Shown: in pieces, positions 16,318 through 25,246 of the stretch
How the letters are laid out: every line of letters starts with the position of its first letter
How positions within the stretch are numbered: the stretch's first letter is position 1
Assembly: GCF_009669305.1 (NCBI RefSeq)
Contig: NZ_SADB01000021.1
Coordinates: 24,001-79,567 of the forward strand
DNA length: 55,567 nt
Source of the DNA: Ancylomarina sp. 16SWW S1-10-2
Lineage (GTDB): Bacteria > Bacteroidota > Bacteroidia > Bacteroidales > Marinifilaceae
Direction: 5' to 3'
Program-made: the position numbers and the translations under genes
Notes under the pieces: model-generated
The model's input: only the letters and a program-made list of their open reading frames with translations
What the model was told of the DNA's origin: nothing
Databases searched by the model: none

Positions 16318-17103
16318 TTATACGAAAAATTCAGGCTCTTTTCTCTCCGAACAATTGACAAATAATTTTTCTTTAATTGCATTCATTGTAGGGTTGTCGA
16401 CTATTCGTGCTTCATGTGGACAGTATTTTACACAAGCACAACAAAACGTACACAAATCTCCATTTGTTGTAACAGTATCTGTAATTGTTATAGCATTTGT
16501 AGGACATTTTTCGGCACAAATTCCGCAAAGATCACATTTATCAATATCCGTTGTTGGATGAAATTCTCCAGGTATTTGACCACGTTTTTTGTATGGATAG
16601 TTACCTGATATATCTAAGTCTGAATTTATATCTGTTTCATTTAATTTTGCAGTTATCATCTGTGCAAAATTCTTACACTTTACAAGATCTTCTTTATCTG
16701 GTCTATTTTTAGCTATTGGTTTTTCGTCTGATGAAAATGAATGTTCTCCGATAAATGCAGCACCAGCAATTGTTTTAAATCCACAATTAGTTGTAATCTC
16801 ATTAAGCTCCAAAAGGGCATCATCGTAATCTCTATTACCGTATGTAGCTACAATAACAACTGGTGACTGGTTAGATTTTAATTTTTGTAATGTTTCAATA
16901 GCTGTTAATGGTATTCGACCTCCATATACAGGCATTCCAATTATGGTTAAACAATTATCATCTATTTTAGAATCTATTTCAGTATTGCTTTTGGTAATAT
17001 TATTTTCTGAGATGAGCTCTAAGCCAATGTTTTTGCCAATTTCTCTAATAATTTTTTGTGTTGTTCCTGTTGGTGAAAAATAGATTAACCTTAATGTTTT
17101 CAT
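16318..17103 (-). CDS. EFR1-type flavodoxin/ferredoxin fusion protein
   Basis: A 261-residue protein. The N-terminal half is flavodoxin-like, with the FMN phosphate loop SPTGTTQK at residues 10-17 and MPVYGGRIP near 57. The C-terminal part binds two [4Fe-4S] clusters, with Cys motifs CDLCGICAEKCP and CTFCCACVKYCP near residues 190-232. This is the EFR1-family architecture (flavodoxin plus bacterial ferredoxin), expected to carry electrons between a flavin and Fe-S partners in the cytoplasm. It lies upstream in transcription terms of no close gene, but is flanked by a radical SAM protein, which would need such an electron donor. That pairing is inference from position. Confidence 0.85.
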   Translation of the reverse strand: MKTLRLIYFSPTGTTQKIIREIGKNIGLELISENNITKSNTEIDSKIDDNCLTIIGMPVYGGRIPLTAIETLQKLKSNQSPVVIVATYGNRDYDDALLELNEITTNCGFKTIAGAAFIGEHSFSSDEKPIAKNRPDKEDLVKCKNFAQMITAKLNETDINSDLDISGNYPYKKRGQIPGEFHPTTDIDKCDLCGICAEKCPTNAITITDTVTTNGDLCTFCCACVKYCPHEARIVDNPTMNAIKEKLFVNCSERKEPEFFV

Positions 17104-17293
17104 ATTCTATAATCCTTAATTTAATTATAATTGTTTTGATGTGCTTTTGTTATTTTACTTAGAAGTAAATTGTAAAAGTAATGGTAGAATGATTAACTCT
17201 TTTTGTTCAATTGTTTAAATTTTGAGCTGTTGTAAACATTGATATTAGAATTTATTCTACCAATACTGATACAAATCTAATGTAAATTTATTT

Positions 17294-18226
17294 TTATTTT
17301 TTTTGATAAAAGACACCTCTTTCTTGTTCGACTGTTTTAATTTTTTCTTCTGATTCTAAAACATCTAAATACTTATTAATTTCATTGACATGTAAACCTA
17401 AAATTTTTGTTAAATCATCAAGAGTACAAGGTCTGCGTGCAATAGTTTCTATAATAGCTGTTTCAATATCGCTTCTAAATGATTGTATATCTCTTCTTTG
17501 CTGAGAGGAACAAATTATTTCAACATTATCTAACTTCCAATTATCAGATATCCGTTGTAATTCTTGTTTTGTTGCACCTCTTAAATTAGAAACTGTTCCT
17601 GGTCTGTCTAGTGTATTTAATTGAACAGACTCAGGTTTTATTTTCAATATTACTTTTTTGAGTTCTGCCAATTCATTTTCACTATCATTATACTCAGGTA
17701 AAATGAAAATTTCGAGCCATATTTTGCCCTTAAATTCTTTTCTAAAATCGATTAACCCTTGAATATACTTATCAATACTTAAATCTGTTGCAGGTCTATT
17801 AATTTTCTTAAAAACATCTTCAGTTGCAGCATCAAGAGATGGTAGAACAACATCGGCATTTAGGATTGCTTCTCTAACCTTTTTATCGTATAAAAGAGTT
17901 CCATTAGTTAAAACAGCAACTGGTATATTAGGCTTGTTTTGTTTAATGAATTGTAATATTTCTCCGATAAAAATATTCAATGTTGGCTCGCCTGATCCTG
18001 AGAAAGTTATATAATCGGGATCTGGATTGTTTTTGAAATAATGACTTAGTTCTTCTTTAATTTTATCAAATTTAACATACTCTTTTTTGTCAAGTGTCAG
18101 TTTTGTGGTTTTACCTACTTCACAGTAAACACAATCGAGAGAGCATACTTTTTTTGGAACTAAATCAACGCCCAAAGACATGCCTAATCTACGAGAAGGA
18201 ACTGGTCCAAATAAATATTTATACAT
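17294..18226 (-). CDS. Radical SAM protein, COG0731 type, with C-terminal winged helix
   Basis: A 310-residue radical SAM protein. It opens with FGPVPSRRLGMSLGVDLVP, the signature of the COG0731 group, followed by the cluster-binding Cys28, Cys32 and Cys35 (CSLDCVYC). SAM-binding segments include TFSGSGEPTLN near residue 75. The last 70 residues look like a winged-helix domain (RPCTLDDLTKILGLHVNEIN). Some COG0731 relatives modify tRNA (Taw1), but the bacterial group has no settled function. It ends 190 bases before the EFR1 flavodoxin/ferredoxin gene. Its start lies 17 bases after the stop of the CGGC protein gene, so those two are probably cotranscribed. Confidence 0.85.
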   Translation of the reverse strand: MYKYLFGPVPSRRLGMSLGVDLVPKKVCSLDCVYCEVGKTTKLTLDKKEYVKFDKIKEELSHYFKNNPDPDYITFSGSGEPTLNIFIGEILQFIKQNKPNIPVAVLTNGTLLYDKKVREAILNADVVLPSLDAATEDVFKKINRPATDLSIDKYIQGLIDFRKEFKGKIWLEIFILPEYNDSENELAELKKVILKIKPESVQLNTLDRPGTVSNLRGATKQELQRISDNWKLDNVEIICSSQQRRDIQSFRSDIETAIIETIARRPCTLDDLTKILGLHVNEINKYLDVLESEEKIKTVEQERGVFYQKK

Positions 18227-18243
18227 CTAATGTTTTCTTATAG

Positions 18244-18681
18244 TTAATTATATTTTACCCTTAGATCTTTATTACCTAATGTAGGTTTAATTAAATCTTG
18301 CCATTCCTTAGTTTGCCATGTTTCAAGATTCTTATGGGTGGTAAAATATTTTTGTGGAATAGGATGAGTTCCAACAACAACTTTTATTTTGTATTTTTCT
18401 TCTATAAATTTCTTGAAATATGCGATATGAGGGCAGGGTGGATAGCCAACAACCATTCCTGTTGCAAAATGAATGGCTTCTACGCCGTTTTTAATCATTT
18501 CTTCAGGTGTATATTCAATGTTTCCACCTGGGCATCCTCCGCAACTGGTGTATCCAACTACTTCGAGAGGTTCATCTTTGCTATAAATATCAAAAGCACC
18601 TTCTCTGTTTTGCATGGCTTTAAAACATTTTCCGCCTGCGCAAGTTTTATATCTGTCACATATTATTATTGCTATTTTCAT
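18244..18681 (-). CDS. CGGC-domain protein
   Basis: A 145-residue Cys-rich soluble protein. The family motif CGGCPGGN sits at residues 47-54, with further Cys at 8, 14 and 19 (CDRYKTCAGGKC) and PPCPH near 81. CGGC proteins occur widely in anaerobes and are thought to bind a metal, but their function is not established. It starts 143 bases after the peroxiredoxin stop and is followed at once by the radical SAM gene. The cluster CGGC, radical SAM and flavodoxin-ferredoxin suggests a shared redox or metal task. Confidence 0.85.
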   Translation of the reverse strand: MKIAIIICDRYKTCAGGKCFKAMQNREGAFDIYSKDEPLEVVGYTSCGGCPGGNIEYTPEEMIKNGVEAIHFATGMVVGYPPCPHIAYFKKFIEEKYKIKVVVGTHPIPQKYFTTHKNLETWQTKEWQDLIKPTLGNKDLRVKYN

Positions 18682-18762
18682 ATAGTTAGTTTTTTAGATT
18701 TAATCCGTAAAGGGTTAGTTTTTAGATTTGAAAATTGAATGTTGTTTATATTATTAAATGGT

Positions 18763-18804
18763 GTAAGTAAGCGGGATGTGAGTCTTAATTACTTACAAAC
18801 CCGC
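18763..18804. terminator. Interleaved inverted repeats downstream of the peroxiredoxin gene
   Basis: Two perfect stems overlap in order: GTAAGTAA (18763-18770) with TTACTTAC (18789-18796), and GCGGG (18771-18775) with CCCGC (18800-18804). They cannot both form easily, because the connecting loops are too short for a pseudoknot, so they look like alternative hairpins. On the plus strand CCCGC is followed by CTTTT. The site lies between prx and the CGGC gene and may be a terminator or attenuator. Confidence 0.45.
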
Positions 18805-18824
18805 CTTTTATTTATTAGCATTTC

Positions 18825-19541
18825 CTATTTCTTTTTTAATACTTTATCTAGAACCGTTTTTTTATCAAGTTTTTTGGTGCAGAAGAACCAGTCCTGACAG
18901 TTAATTTCACTATCATCCATTCTGTCTTTGGCAGAACCACAAGAACCTGCAGGTCCGATTATGACATCATCTCCAGGACGCCAATCAGCAGGCGTTGCAA
19001 CTCCAAATTCATCAGCTGCCTGCAATGCAATAATCACTCTGTATAATTCATCAAAATTTCGGCCTAAACTTAATGGATAGTATATTATAGTTCTAATTAT
19101 GCCTTTGGGATCAATAAAGAAAACAGCTCTAACCGCTTTTGTTGAATCCTCATTGGGTTGAATCATGCCATACTTTTTGGCAACATCCATAGTGATGTCT
19201 TCTATCAATGGAAAATTAACTTCAACATCTTTCATGCCCTTGTATTCAATCTTTTCTTTGATTGTACGTAACCAAGCAATATGGCTATATAAGCCATCAA
19301 TAGAAAGACCCACGAGTTTGCAATTGGCTTCTTCAAATTGATCTGCCATTGTAGCAAAGGTCATGAATTCCGATGTGCAAACAGGTGTAAAATCTGCAGG
19401 GTGACTAAAAAGAATAACCCATTCACCCTTATAATCTGAAGGGAAATTGATATCTCCTTGTGTTGTTACTGCTTTAAATTCAGGTGCAGCATCGCCAATT
19501 CTAGGCATACTAAATACCTCTTGTTCTTGATTTTGTTCCAT
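18825..19541 (-). CDS. Peroxiredoxin, Prx6 / archaeal thioredoxin peroxidase type
   Basis: A 238-residue thiol peroxidase that reduces H2O2 and organic peroxides in the cytoplasm. The peroxidatic Cys55 lies in FTPVCTSEF. A long C-terminal extension carries three more Cys (PAGSCGSAKDR, then INCQDWFFC), like the three-Cys archaeal enzymes in which this tail supplies the resolving Cys. Downstream of the active site are LSIDGLYSH and RAVFFIDPKGIIR, as expected for the family. The gene begins 24 bases after the stop of the PerR/Fur-like gene, so both are likely one operon under the operator at 20010. An internal Met12 (MPRIGDAAPEF) is another possible start. Confidence 0.93.
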   Translation of the reverse strand: MEQNQEQEVFSMPRIGDAAPEFKAVTTQGDINFPSDYKGEWVILFSHPADFTPVCTSEFMTFATMADQFEEANCKLVGLSIDGLYSHIAWLRTIKEKIEYKGMKDVEVNFPLIEDITMDVAKKYGMIQPNEDSTKAVRAVFFIDPKGIIRTIIYYPLSLGRNFDELYRVIIALQAADEFGVATPADWRPGDDVIIGPAGSCGSAKDRMDDSEINCQDWFFCTKKLDKKTVLDKVLKKK

Positions 19542-19565
19542 GATGTTTAATTTTAAAGTTAATGT

Positions 19566-19991
19566 TTAACATTTATCGAATGTTCCTCTAATTTGAACTA
19601 CAATGTCTTCTAGCTTAAATCCGGGGAATTTTTTCTTTTTAAAATAGTCTTTCAATAACTCATCTAACTCATGATCCATATAATCTTCAATCAGATCACA
19701 TTCAGAACAATATAAATGATGATGAGCTTCTATTATCCCATCATATCTCATAATATCTCTATCAGTTTTAACCTTTTTTATTAAATTATTCTCAACTAAA
19801 GTTTCTAATACCTTGTATACTGTTCCAGTCGCTATATTGGGGTGAGTTTCGCGTATATATTCAGTAATATTATCGGCAGTTGGATGATTGTCTAAATCAT
19901 AGATAGCCTCAAGAATACAAATGCGTTGTGGTGTAACTTTCAATCCTTTTTTAGATATTTTATCTCTAATATGTTCGATTGATGTTTTCAT
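19566..19991 (-). CDS. perR: Fur-family repressor, PerR-like
   Basis: A 141-residue metalloregulator of normal Fur/PerR length. The winged helix occupies about residues 1-85 (KGLKVTPQRICILEAIYDL, HPTADNITEYI, ATGTVYKVLETLVENNLI). The metal and dimer domain has the HHHLYC segment and CSEC motif near residue 92-99, with a single further Cys at the C-terminus (FDKC). PerR rather than Fur is suggested by the neighbour, a peroxiredoxin in the same operon, and by the Asp in DIMRYDGIIEAHHH. The evidence is contextual. Two AGAATGAT-type palindromes just upstream suggest autoregulation. Confidence 0.82.
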   Translation of the reverse strand: MKTSIEHIRDKISKKGLKVTPQRICILEAIYDLDNHPTADNITEYIRETHPNIATGTVYKVLETLVENNLIKKVKTDRDIMRYDGIIEAHHHLYCSECDLIEDYMDHELDELLKDYFKKKKFPGFKLEDIVVQIRGTFDKC

Positions 19992-20009
19992 TTGTAAACT
20001 TCTTTAAGG

Positions 20010-20074
20010 AGAATGATTCTTATTTAGTAATAAATAAAGTTAAGCATTTATTTAGAAATAGAATGATACTTATT
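20010..20074. promoter_or_regulatory. Two putative PerR/Fur-type operators upstream of perR-prx
   Basis: AGAATGATTCT at 20010-20020 is a perfect palindrome around a central G and lies about 20 bases before the perR start. A second, slightly imperfect copy, AGAATGATACT, is at 20060-20070 within AATAGAATGATACTTATT. The core of the first is identical to the site upstream of katG. The spacing and duplication fit an autoregulated promoter. Confidence 0.55.
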
Positions 20075-20225
20075 GAATTAAGGATAAATTTTATTTTGAT
20101 GTGCGATTTACAATGAGTTTAGATTGAATTTGTTTTTAATTAGTGGCTTTAGTAATTTTCGCAAAATAAAATTGTTGTGTGTTTCAATTTCACAGTAATT
20201 ACTTATGCTTAAAGGCGATTGTTCT

Positions 20226-22781
20226 ATGAAATTTAAATATCACTTTTTATTAATATTTTGCTTGTTTATTCTTGTTAATCCGCTAAAAGCAAGAAAGAAA
20301 AAGGTTTTGGTTTTGCATTCCTATCATCAAGGTTTAAACTGGACCGATAATATTACACGAGGAATACAATCTGTCTTTAATCAGTACGATAACTTGGAGT
20401 TGCAGTTTGAATATATGGATTCAAAGCGCAATTCTGATTCGATATACTTAAAGGAATTTGCTAAACTTTACGAACTAAGACACCATGATATTCCTTTTGA
20501 GGTGATTATTGCATCAGACAATAATGCACTCGAATTTGTAAGAAAATATCAGGATATCTATTTTAAGGATATACCTGTGGTTTTTGCTTCAATCGATCAA
20601 TTTGATGAGAGTTTGATAGCGGGAATGGATAATGTAACAGGTGTAACAGAGTTTATAGATTTTAAAAGAACTATTCAGGAAGCTCTTCGTCTACACCCTA
20701 AAGCAAAAAATCTGGTGGTAATTAACGATAATCAAACCACATCGGCCATTATCAATCGAAATTATATTAAATCATTTTGGCCCGAAATTGATACTGACAT
20801 TAACTTGGTTTTTCTGGAGAATTTATCAATTAAAGAACTTGTAAGTCAGGTGAAAAGCTTGGATGAATCGAACATCATTCTTCTTCTGAATTTCAGTAAA
20901 GACCAAGATGGCAATTATATTTCTTATCAAGAAAATATTGAAATTATAAGTGAGGCTACCAAACTGCCTATTTATAGTTCGTGGGTATTTTATTTGGGAG
21001 AGGGGATTGTGGGAGGTATGCTAACCAGTGGTTTTGACCAAGGTAAGTTGTCAGCTCAAATTGCTTTACGGGTAATTAATGGTGAAAATATTAATCAAAT
21101 TCCTTATGTAACTTCAGGTTATAATAGTTTGATTTTTGATTATAATCAGATGAAGCGATTTGGTATTAAACCCAATGAACTGCCCAAAGGAAGTCGTATT
21201 ATTAATTTACCAATGACTTTTTTTGAAAAAAATAAAAGCTATCTACTGCTTACATTTGTTTTCCTATTACTTATTGTTTTGATTGTTTTATATACTCGAC
21301 ACATAAGAAAACGTAACGAAAATAGATTGTTTGCAATTAATAAAGATTTGGAGCTTAATAAAACCCGTTTATTGCGGATGTTAGATTCCAATTCTGATGG
21401 TGTATGGGAACACAACTTCAAAACAGAATGTTTTACTTGCAGTAAGCAAATTTGGTTGAACCTAGGTTACGATCTTGATTTGATTAAAAATACAATAGAA
21501 TTTGTATATGCTCATATTCATCCCGATGATAAGATAATTGTAAAAGAAAGGCGATTAGATTATCTAAAAGGTAAAACAAAGACTTTTGAAGTGGTTTTTC
21601 GATTTTGCAATGCCGAACACGAGTGGATGTGGTATAAGGGAAAAGGTAAAATTCTGGATAGGGATGAGGATAATGCGCCTATAAATATGGTAGGTACTTT
21701 GATTGATATCACGCAACGAAAATTGGCTGAGGAACAGGTTCATGAAGATAAAAAACAGATTATAGCTTCTGAAAAACGTTGGAGATCGTTAGTCGAACAG
21801 GCTGCTGACGAGATTTTGATTCACGATTTTACAGGTGAAATTATTGATGCCAACTCGTCGGCATGTAAAATATTTGGTTATAATCATAAGGACTTGCTTC
21901 AAATGAATGTTGCTAGTTTTGATTGTAAATATACACGTTTAAACCTTGAGGCATATTGGAATATGCTGAGTCCACAAAATAGTTCATTGAGTATAGAATC
22001 TATTCAAAAACGGGCTGATGGTTCTACCTTTCCTGTTGAGATGAACCTAAGTCTTATTGATTTAGAGGAGGATCGATTGATACTTGCCGTAGTGAGAGAT
22101 ATTAGTAAACGTCAGGAAACTGAGCGTAAAGTATTGAATGCTGTGATAAAAACTGAAGAAACGGAGCGTAGACGATTTGCCAAAGACTTGCACGATTCAA
22201 TTGGACCATTGTTATCTAGTATTAATCTTTATCTTTCGGCTCTTAATCGAACTGATGAGGAGGAGAAAAAACAGCGAATTGTTAAGGTGTCTCGTGAGGC
22301 TGTTACCGAAGCTTTGGTTAGTATAAAGGAAATTTCGAATAATTTGAGTCCGCATATTTTGAGCGATTTTGGACTTGAGAAGGCTATTGATTCTTTTACT
22401 CATAAATTAAAAGTTTCTGAGTCGATTAATATTACGTTTCATGCTGAAAATTTAAATGAGCGCCTGAATGAACAGATTGAAGTTGTAATTTATAGAGTGG
22501 TGACTGAGCTAATTAATAATACCATTAAACATGCTAAGGCCAACAATATTGAGATTAATCTGTCTCGTGAAAAGATCGATCTAAAGTTGATTTATATTGA
22601 TGATGGTATTGGTTTCGACATTAGAAAAACGGAATCAGATAAATCCACAGGTATGGGACTGCATAATATTTTGAGTCGTGTTCGCTCTTTAAATGGAACA
22701 TATAAAATGAAAAGTAAGTTTGAGAATGGTGGTATGATGACCATTATTTCAGTTCCTTTAGAATCTAAAGAAAATTTATAG
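20226..22781 (+). CDS. Histidine kinase with ABC-substrate-binding sensor domain
   Basis: A sensor kinase of 851 residues from the ATG at 20226. An upstream ATG at 20205 would add seven residues, but the later start gives a clean signal sequence (MKFKYHFLLIFCLFIL) and has AAAGG about ten bases before it. Residues 25-330 form a periplasmic ABC_sub_bind-type domain (KKVLVLHSYHQGLNWT, IIASDNNALEF, PVVFASIDQFD). A transmembrane helix follows near 340-360, then two PAS domains (about 385-500 and 520-635). HisKA_3 has the phospho-acceptor His656 in KDLHDSIGPLLSS. The HATPase has LINNTIKHAKA, DDGIGFD and GMGLHNILSRVRSLNG. The downstream response regulator starts 23 bases after the stop, so this is a two-component operon. 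The ligand is unknown. Confidence 0.92.
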   Translation: MKFKYHFLLIFCLFILVNPLKARKKKVLVLHSYHQGLNWTDNITRGIQSVFNQYDNLELQFEYMDSKRNSDSIYLKEFAKLYELRHHDIPFEVIIASDNNALEFVRKYQDIYFKDIPVVFASIDQFDESLIAGMDNVTGVTEFIDFKRTIQEALRLHPKAKNLVVINDNQTTSAIINRNYIKSFWPEIDTDINLVFLENLSIKELVSQVKSLDESNIILLLNFSKDQDGNYISYQENIEIISEATKLPIYSSWVFYLGEGIVGGMLTSGFDQGKLSAQIALRVINGENINQIPYVTSGYNSLIFDYNQMKRFGIKPNELPKGSRIINLPMTFFEKNKSYLLLTFVFLLLIVLIVLYTRHIRKRNENRLFAINKDLELNKTRLLRMLDSNSDGVWEHNFKTECFTCSKQIWLNLGYDLDLIKNTIEFVYAHIHPDDKIIVKERRLDYLKGKTKTFEVVFRFCNAEHEWMWYKGKGKILDRDEDNAPINMVGTLIDITQRKLAEEQVHEDKKQIIASEKRWRSLVEQAADEILIHDFTGEIIDANSSACKIFGYNHKDLLQMNVASFDCKYTRLNLEAYWNMLSPQNSSLSIESIQKRADGSTFPVEMNLSLIDLEEDRLILAVVRDISKRQETERKVLNAVIKTEETERRRFAKDLHDSIGPLLSSINLYLSALNRTDEEEKKQRIVKVSREAVTEALVSIKEISNNLSPHILSDFGLEKAIDSFTHKLKVSESINITFHAENLNERLNEQIEVVIYRVVTELINNTIKHAKANNIEINLSREKIDLKLIYIDDGIGFDIRKTESDKSTGMGLHNILSRVRSLNGTYKMKSKFENGGMMTIISVPLESKENL

Positions 22782-22804
22782 TAATACTTCCTAAATAGAA
22801 AGAA

Positions 22805-23446
22805 ATGAAAGAGTATGGGCTAGCTTTAGTTGACGATCATAAAATGTTTCGCAGTGGATTGCGTTTTCTGCTTAATGATATTCCGGAAATTAAAGTGGTA
22901 GGTGAAGCTTCAGATGGTTTGGAATTTCTTGATATGGCAGCCAATAAAATTGTCGATATTGTTTTAATGGATATTAATATGCCCAACATGAATGGGTTAG
23001 AGACTACGCGTAAGGCTCTTAAGCTTTATCCCAAGCTTAAAGTTATTGTACTTTCCATGCACGACGAAGAGGAGTATTACGACCAGATGGTTGATGCTGG
23101 CGTTCAGGGGTTTCTTTTGAAGAATTCTGGTGTTGAGGAATTGAATGCTGCTTTGCAGGCTGTTATCAATGGTGGAACTTACTTTTCTCAAGAACTCTTG
23201 GTTGGTATTCTTGATAAAAAGAAACGAAAGCAATTTCAGACTGAGGTTGTTAAATTAACTCAACGAGAGTTAGAAATCCTGAAATTGATTTGTAAGGGGT
23301 TTTGTAATAATGATATTGCAGAGAAACTGTTCATAAGTCATCGTACTGTCGAGCGCCATCGTTCCAATCTTTTGAGTAAAACAGATTGTCCTAATGCAAC
23401 CTCATTGGTGATGTATGCCGTGAAAAATAAAATTATTGAGGTCTAA
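22805..23446 (+). CDS. LuxR/NarL-family response regulator
   Basis: A 213-residue transcription regulator, partner of the kinase encoded just upstream. The receiver has the phospho-acceptor Asp56 in LMDINMPNMNG and Lys106 in FLLKNSG. The C-terminal LuxR domain contains LTQRELEILKLICKGFCNND and FISHRTVERHRSNLL. A strong terminator lies about 190 bases downstream, before cstA, so cstA has its own promoter. Being next to it, cstA is the most likely target, which is inference. Confidence 0.93.
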   Translation: MKEYGLALVDDHKMFRSGLRFLLNDIPEIKVVGEASDGLEFLDMAANKIVDIVLMDINMPNMNGLETTRKALKLYPKLKVIVLSMHDEEEYYDQMVDAGVQGFLLKNSGVEELNAALQAVINGGTYFSQELLVGILDKKKRKQFQTEVVKLTQRELEILKLICKGFCNNDIAEKLFISHRTVERHRSNLLSKTDCPNATSLVMYAVKNKIIEV

Positions 23447-23637
23447 GCCAAATTAATGGATTATATTAGGTTTTAATGACTCTTATTTGTGATGTTTTTA
23501 AAAGTGATTTTTTTACAAATGAGAGGTCCTTTTTTTTGTTACGCAAACGTTTTATACTGTGTAGATGCATTCAAAATAAAGAATGGAGTAGTCTTGTGTA
23601 TAGTTGTTTATGTGTTTTTGTGTCAAAAATATGGGTA

Positions 23638-23665
23638 AAAACACCCATTCCTAATTGGGTGTTTT
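23638..23665 (+). terminator. Intrinsic terminator of the kinase/regulator operon
   Basis: A 10-base stem AAAACACCCA with TGGGTGTTTT and an 8-base loop. It lies between the response regulator and cstA. The surrounding 23447-23780 stretch holds nothing else recognisable apart from the presumed cstA promoter. Confidence 0.8.
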
Positions 23666-23780
23666 GTGTCTTATAAATAGGTTTTTCCCACCTTTCTTAT
23701 TCTTTCTAAATCTGCTTGTTTTGTTTGTAGTAATTGGATTCACTTTTCTAAGAGCTATTTACAAACTAAGTAACACGAAT

Positions 23781-25223
23781 ATGATAACTTTTATTTTATG
23801 TATCGTTGCCCTTATTGTAGGGTATTTTATTTACGGAAAATTTGTTGAGAAACAATTTGGTATCGAGCCTGATTCTGTAACTCCGGCTATTGCAAAAGAA
23901 GATGGTGTTGATTTCGTTCCCATGAACTGGAGAAAGATCTTTTTGATTCAATTCTTGAATATTGCAGGTTTAGGTCCAATCTTTGGAGCTATTGCGGGTG
24001 CACTTTGGGGACCAGTTGCTTTTATATGGATTGTATTTGGATGTATTTTTGCCGGTGGAGTTCACGATTACTTTTCTGGAATGCTTTCGGTACGTCATGG
24101 TGGAGCTAGTATTCCTGAGGTTGTTGGAAAGTATTTAGGAACTGGTTTTAAAAAATTTATGCGTGTATTCTCTGTTATTTTATTGGTACTTGTAGGGGTT
24201 GTTTTTATAAAAGGTCCTGCAGCTATTCTTACTGGTTTAACAGGTGTTAATGTTTCCATATTAATTGGTGGTATTTTCTTGTATTATGTACTAGCAACCA
24301 TGATTCCTATTGATAAGTTGATTGGTAAAATATATCCTATTTTTGGTATTTCACTTTTGGTTATGGCCTTTGGTATTGCTGGCGCTTTAATTTATGGAGA
24401 TTATAGTATTCCTGAATTAACAGTAAGTAATTTTTCTAATATGCATGCTAACCCTTCTAAGTTTGTTGTTTTTCCTTTGTTATTTATTACAATTGCTTGT
24501 GGGGCTATATCTGGATTTCACGCTACTCAATCGCCGCTGATGGCTCGTTGTATGACCAATGAGAAGCAGGGGAGAAAGATTTTTTATGGAACCATGATAG
24601 CAGAAGGTATTGTAGCTATGATTTGGGCTGCTGCTGCTATGACATTCTTTGGAGGTGTACGCGAATTGGGTGAAACCATGGGACAGTCAGGACACAATGC
24701 TGCTTGGGTTGTGAATGAAATTTGTGGAAGTTTATTAGGTAAAGTTGGTGGTATATTGGCCATATTTGGTGTTGTTGCTGCTCCTATTACATCTGGTGAT
24801 ACGGCTTTTCGTTCTGCTCGTTTGACTATTGCTGACTCTTTTGGTTATTCTCAAAAGAAACTGATTCAGCGTTTGGCTATTACGCTTCCCCTATTTGCAA
24901 TCGGGTTTTTATTGACTCAAGTAAACTTTGCTATTATTTGGAGATATTTTGGTTGGGCAAATCAAACTCTTGCTACTATTGTTTTGTGGACTGCTGCTAT
25001 GTATATGGTAACTAAAGGACGCAGCCACTGGTTTGCAACCATTCCCGCTTGTTTTATGACGGCTGTAGTAACAACTTATATTCTTATCGCACCAGAAGGT
25101 TTTCAGTTATCACAAACTATTTCTTATACAATGGGTATTCTTTCTATGATAGCAACATTGTCTATCTTTTTATATGTGGCTAAACAGAAGAAATTGGTGT
25201 TGAAAAAAGTAAGTGTGAAATAA
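23781..25223 (+). CDS. cstA: Carbon starvation protein A family transporter, short form
   Basis: A 480-residue polytopic membrane protein from the ATG at 23781 (MITFILCIVALIVGYFIYG). The open frame extends 42 codons further upstream, but that part overlaps the terminator and gives an unnatural hydrophobic leader. CstA hallmarks are AGLGPIFGAIAGALWGPVAF, HDYFSGMLSVRHGG, GFHATQSPLMARCM and ITSGDTAFRSARLTIAD. Experimentally studied CstA/BtsT proteins import pyruvate or peptides with H+. This one lacks the longer C-terminal part of the enterobacterial proteins, as is usual in Bacteroidota. The neighbouring two-component system resembles the BtsSR/YpdAB logic of a sensor driving a CstA-type importer, although the sensor type differs. 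Confidence 0.9.
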   Translation: MITFILCIVALIVGYFIYGKFVEKQFGIEPDSVTPAIAKEDGVDFVPMNWRKIFLIQFLNIAGLGPIFGAIAGALWGPVAFIWIVFGCIFAGGVHDYFSGMLSVRHGGASIPEVVGKYLGTGFKKFMRVFSVILLVLVGVVFIKGPAAILTGLTGVNVSILIGGIFLYYVLATMIPIDKLIGKIYPIFGISLLVMAFGIAGALIYGDYSIPELTVSNFSNMHANPSKFVVFPLLFITIACGAISGFHATQSPLMARCMTNEKQGRKIFYGTMIAEGIVAMIWAAAAMTFFGGVRELGETMGQSGHNAAWVVNEICGSLLGKVGGILAIFGVVAAPITSGDTAFRSARLTIADSFGYSQKKLIQRLAITLPLFAIGFLLTQVNFAIIWRYFGWANQTLATIVLWTAAMYMVTKGRSHWFATIPACFMTAVVTTYILIAPEGFQLSQTISYTMGILSMIATLSIFLYVAKQKKLVLKKVSVK

Positions 25224-25246
25224 TTAAATCTAAATATCTTTTATAC

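Noticed and set aside
18763-18804. Simultaneous H-type pseudoknot
   Set aside because: The order of the arms would need a three-base loop to span a 13-base helix, which is sterically unlikely. Alternative hairpins are the better reading.
23655-23780. N-terminal extension of the cstA frame by 42 codons
   Set aside because: It overlaps the terminator hairpin of the preceding operon and adds residues not expected in CstA, while the ATG at 23781 gives the normal family N-terminus.
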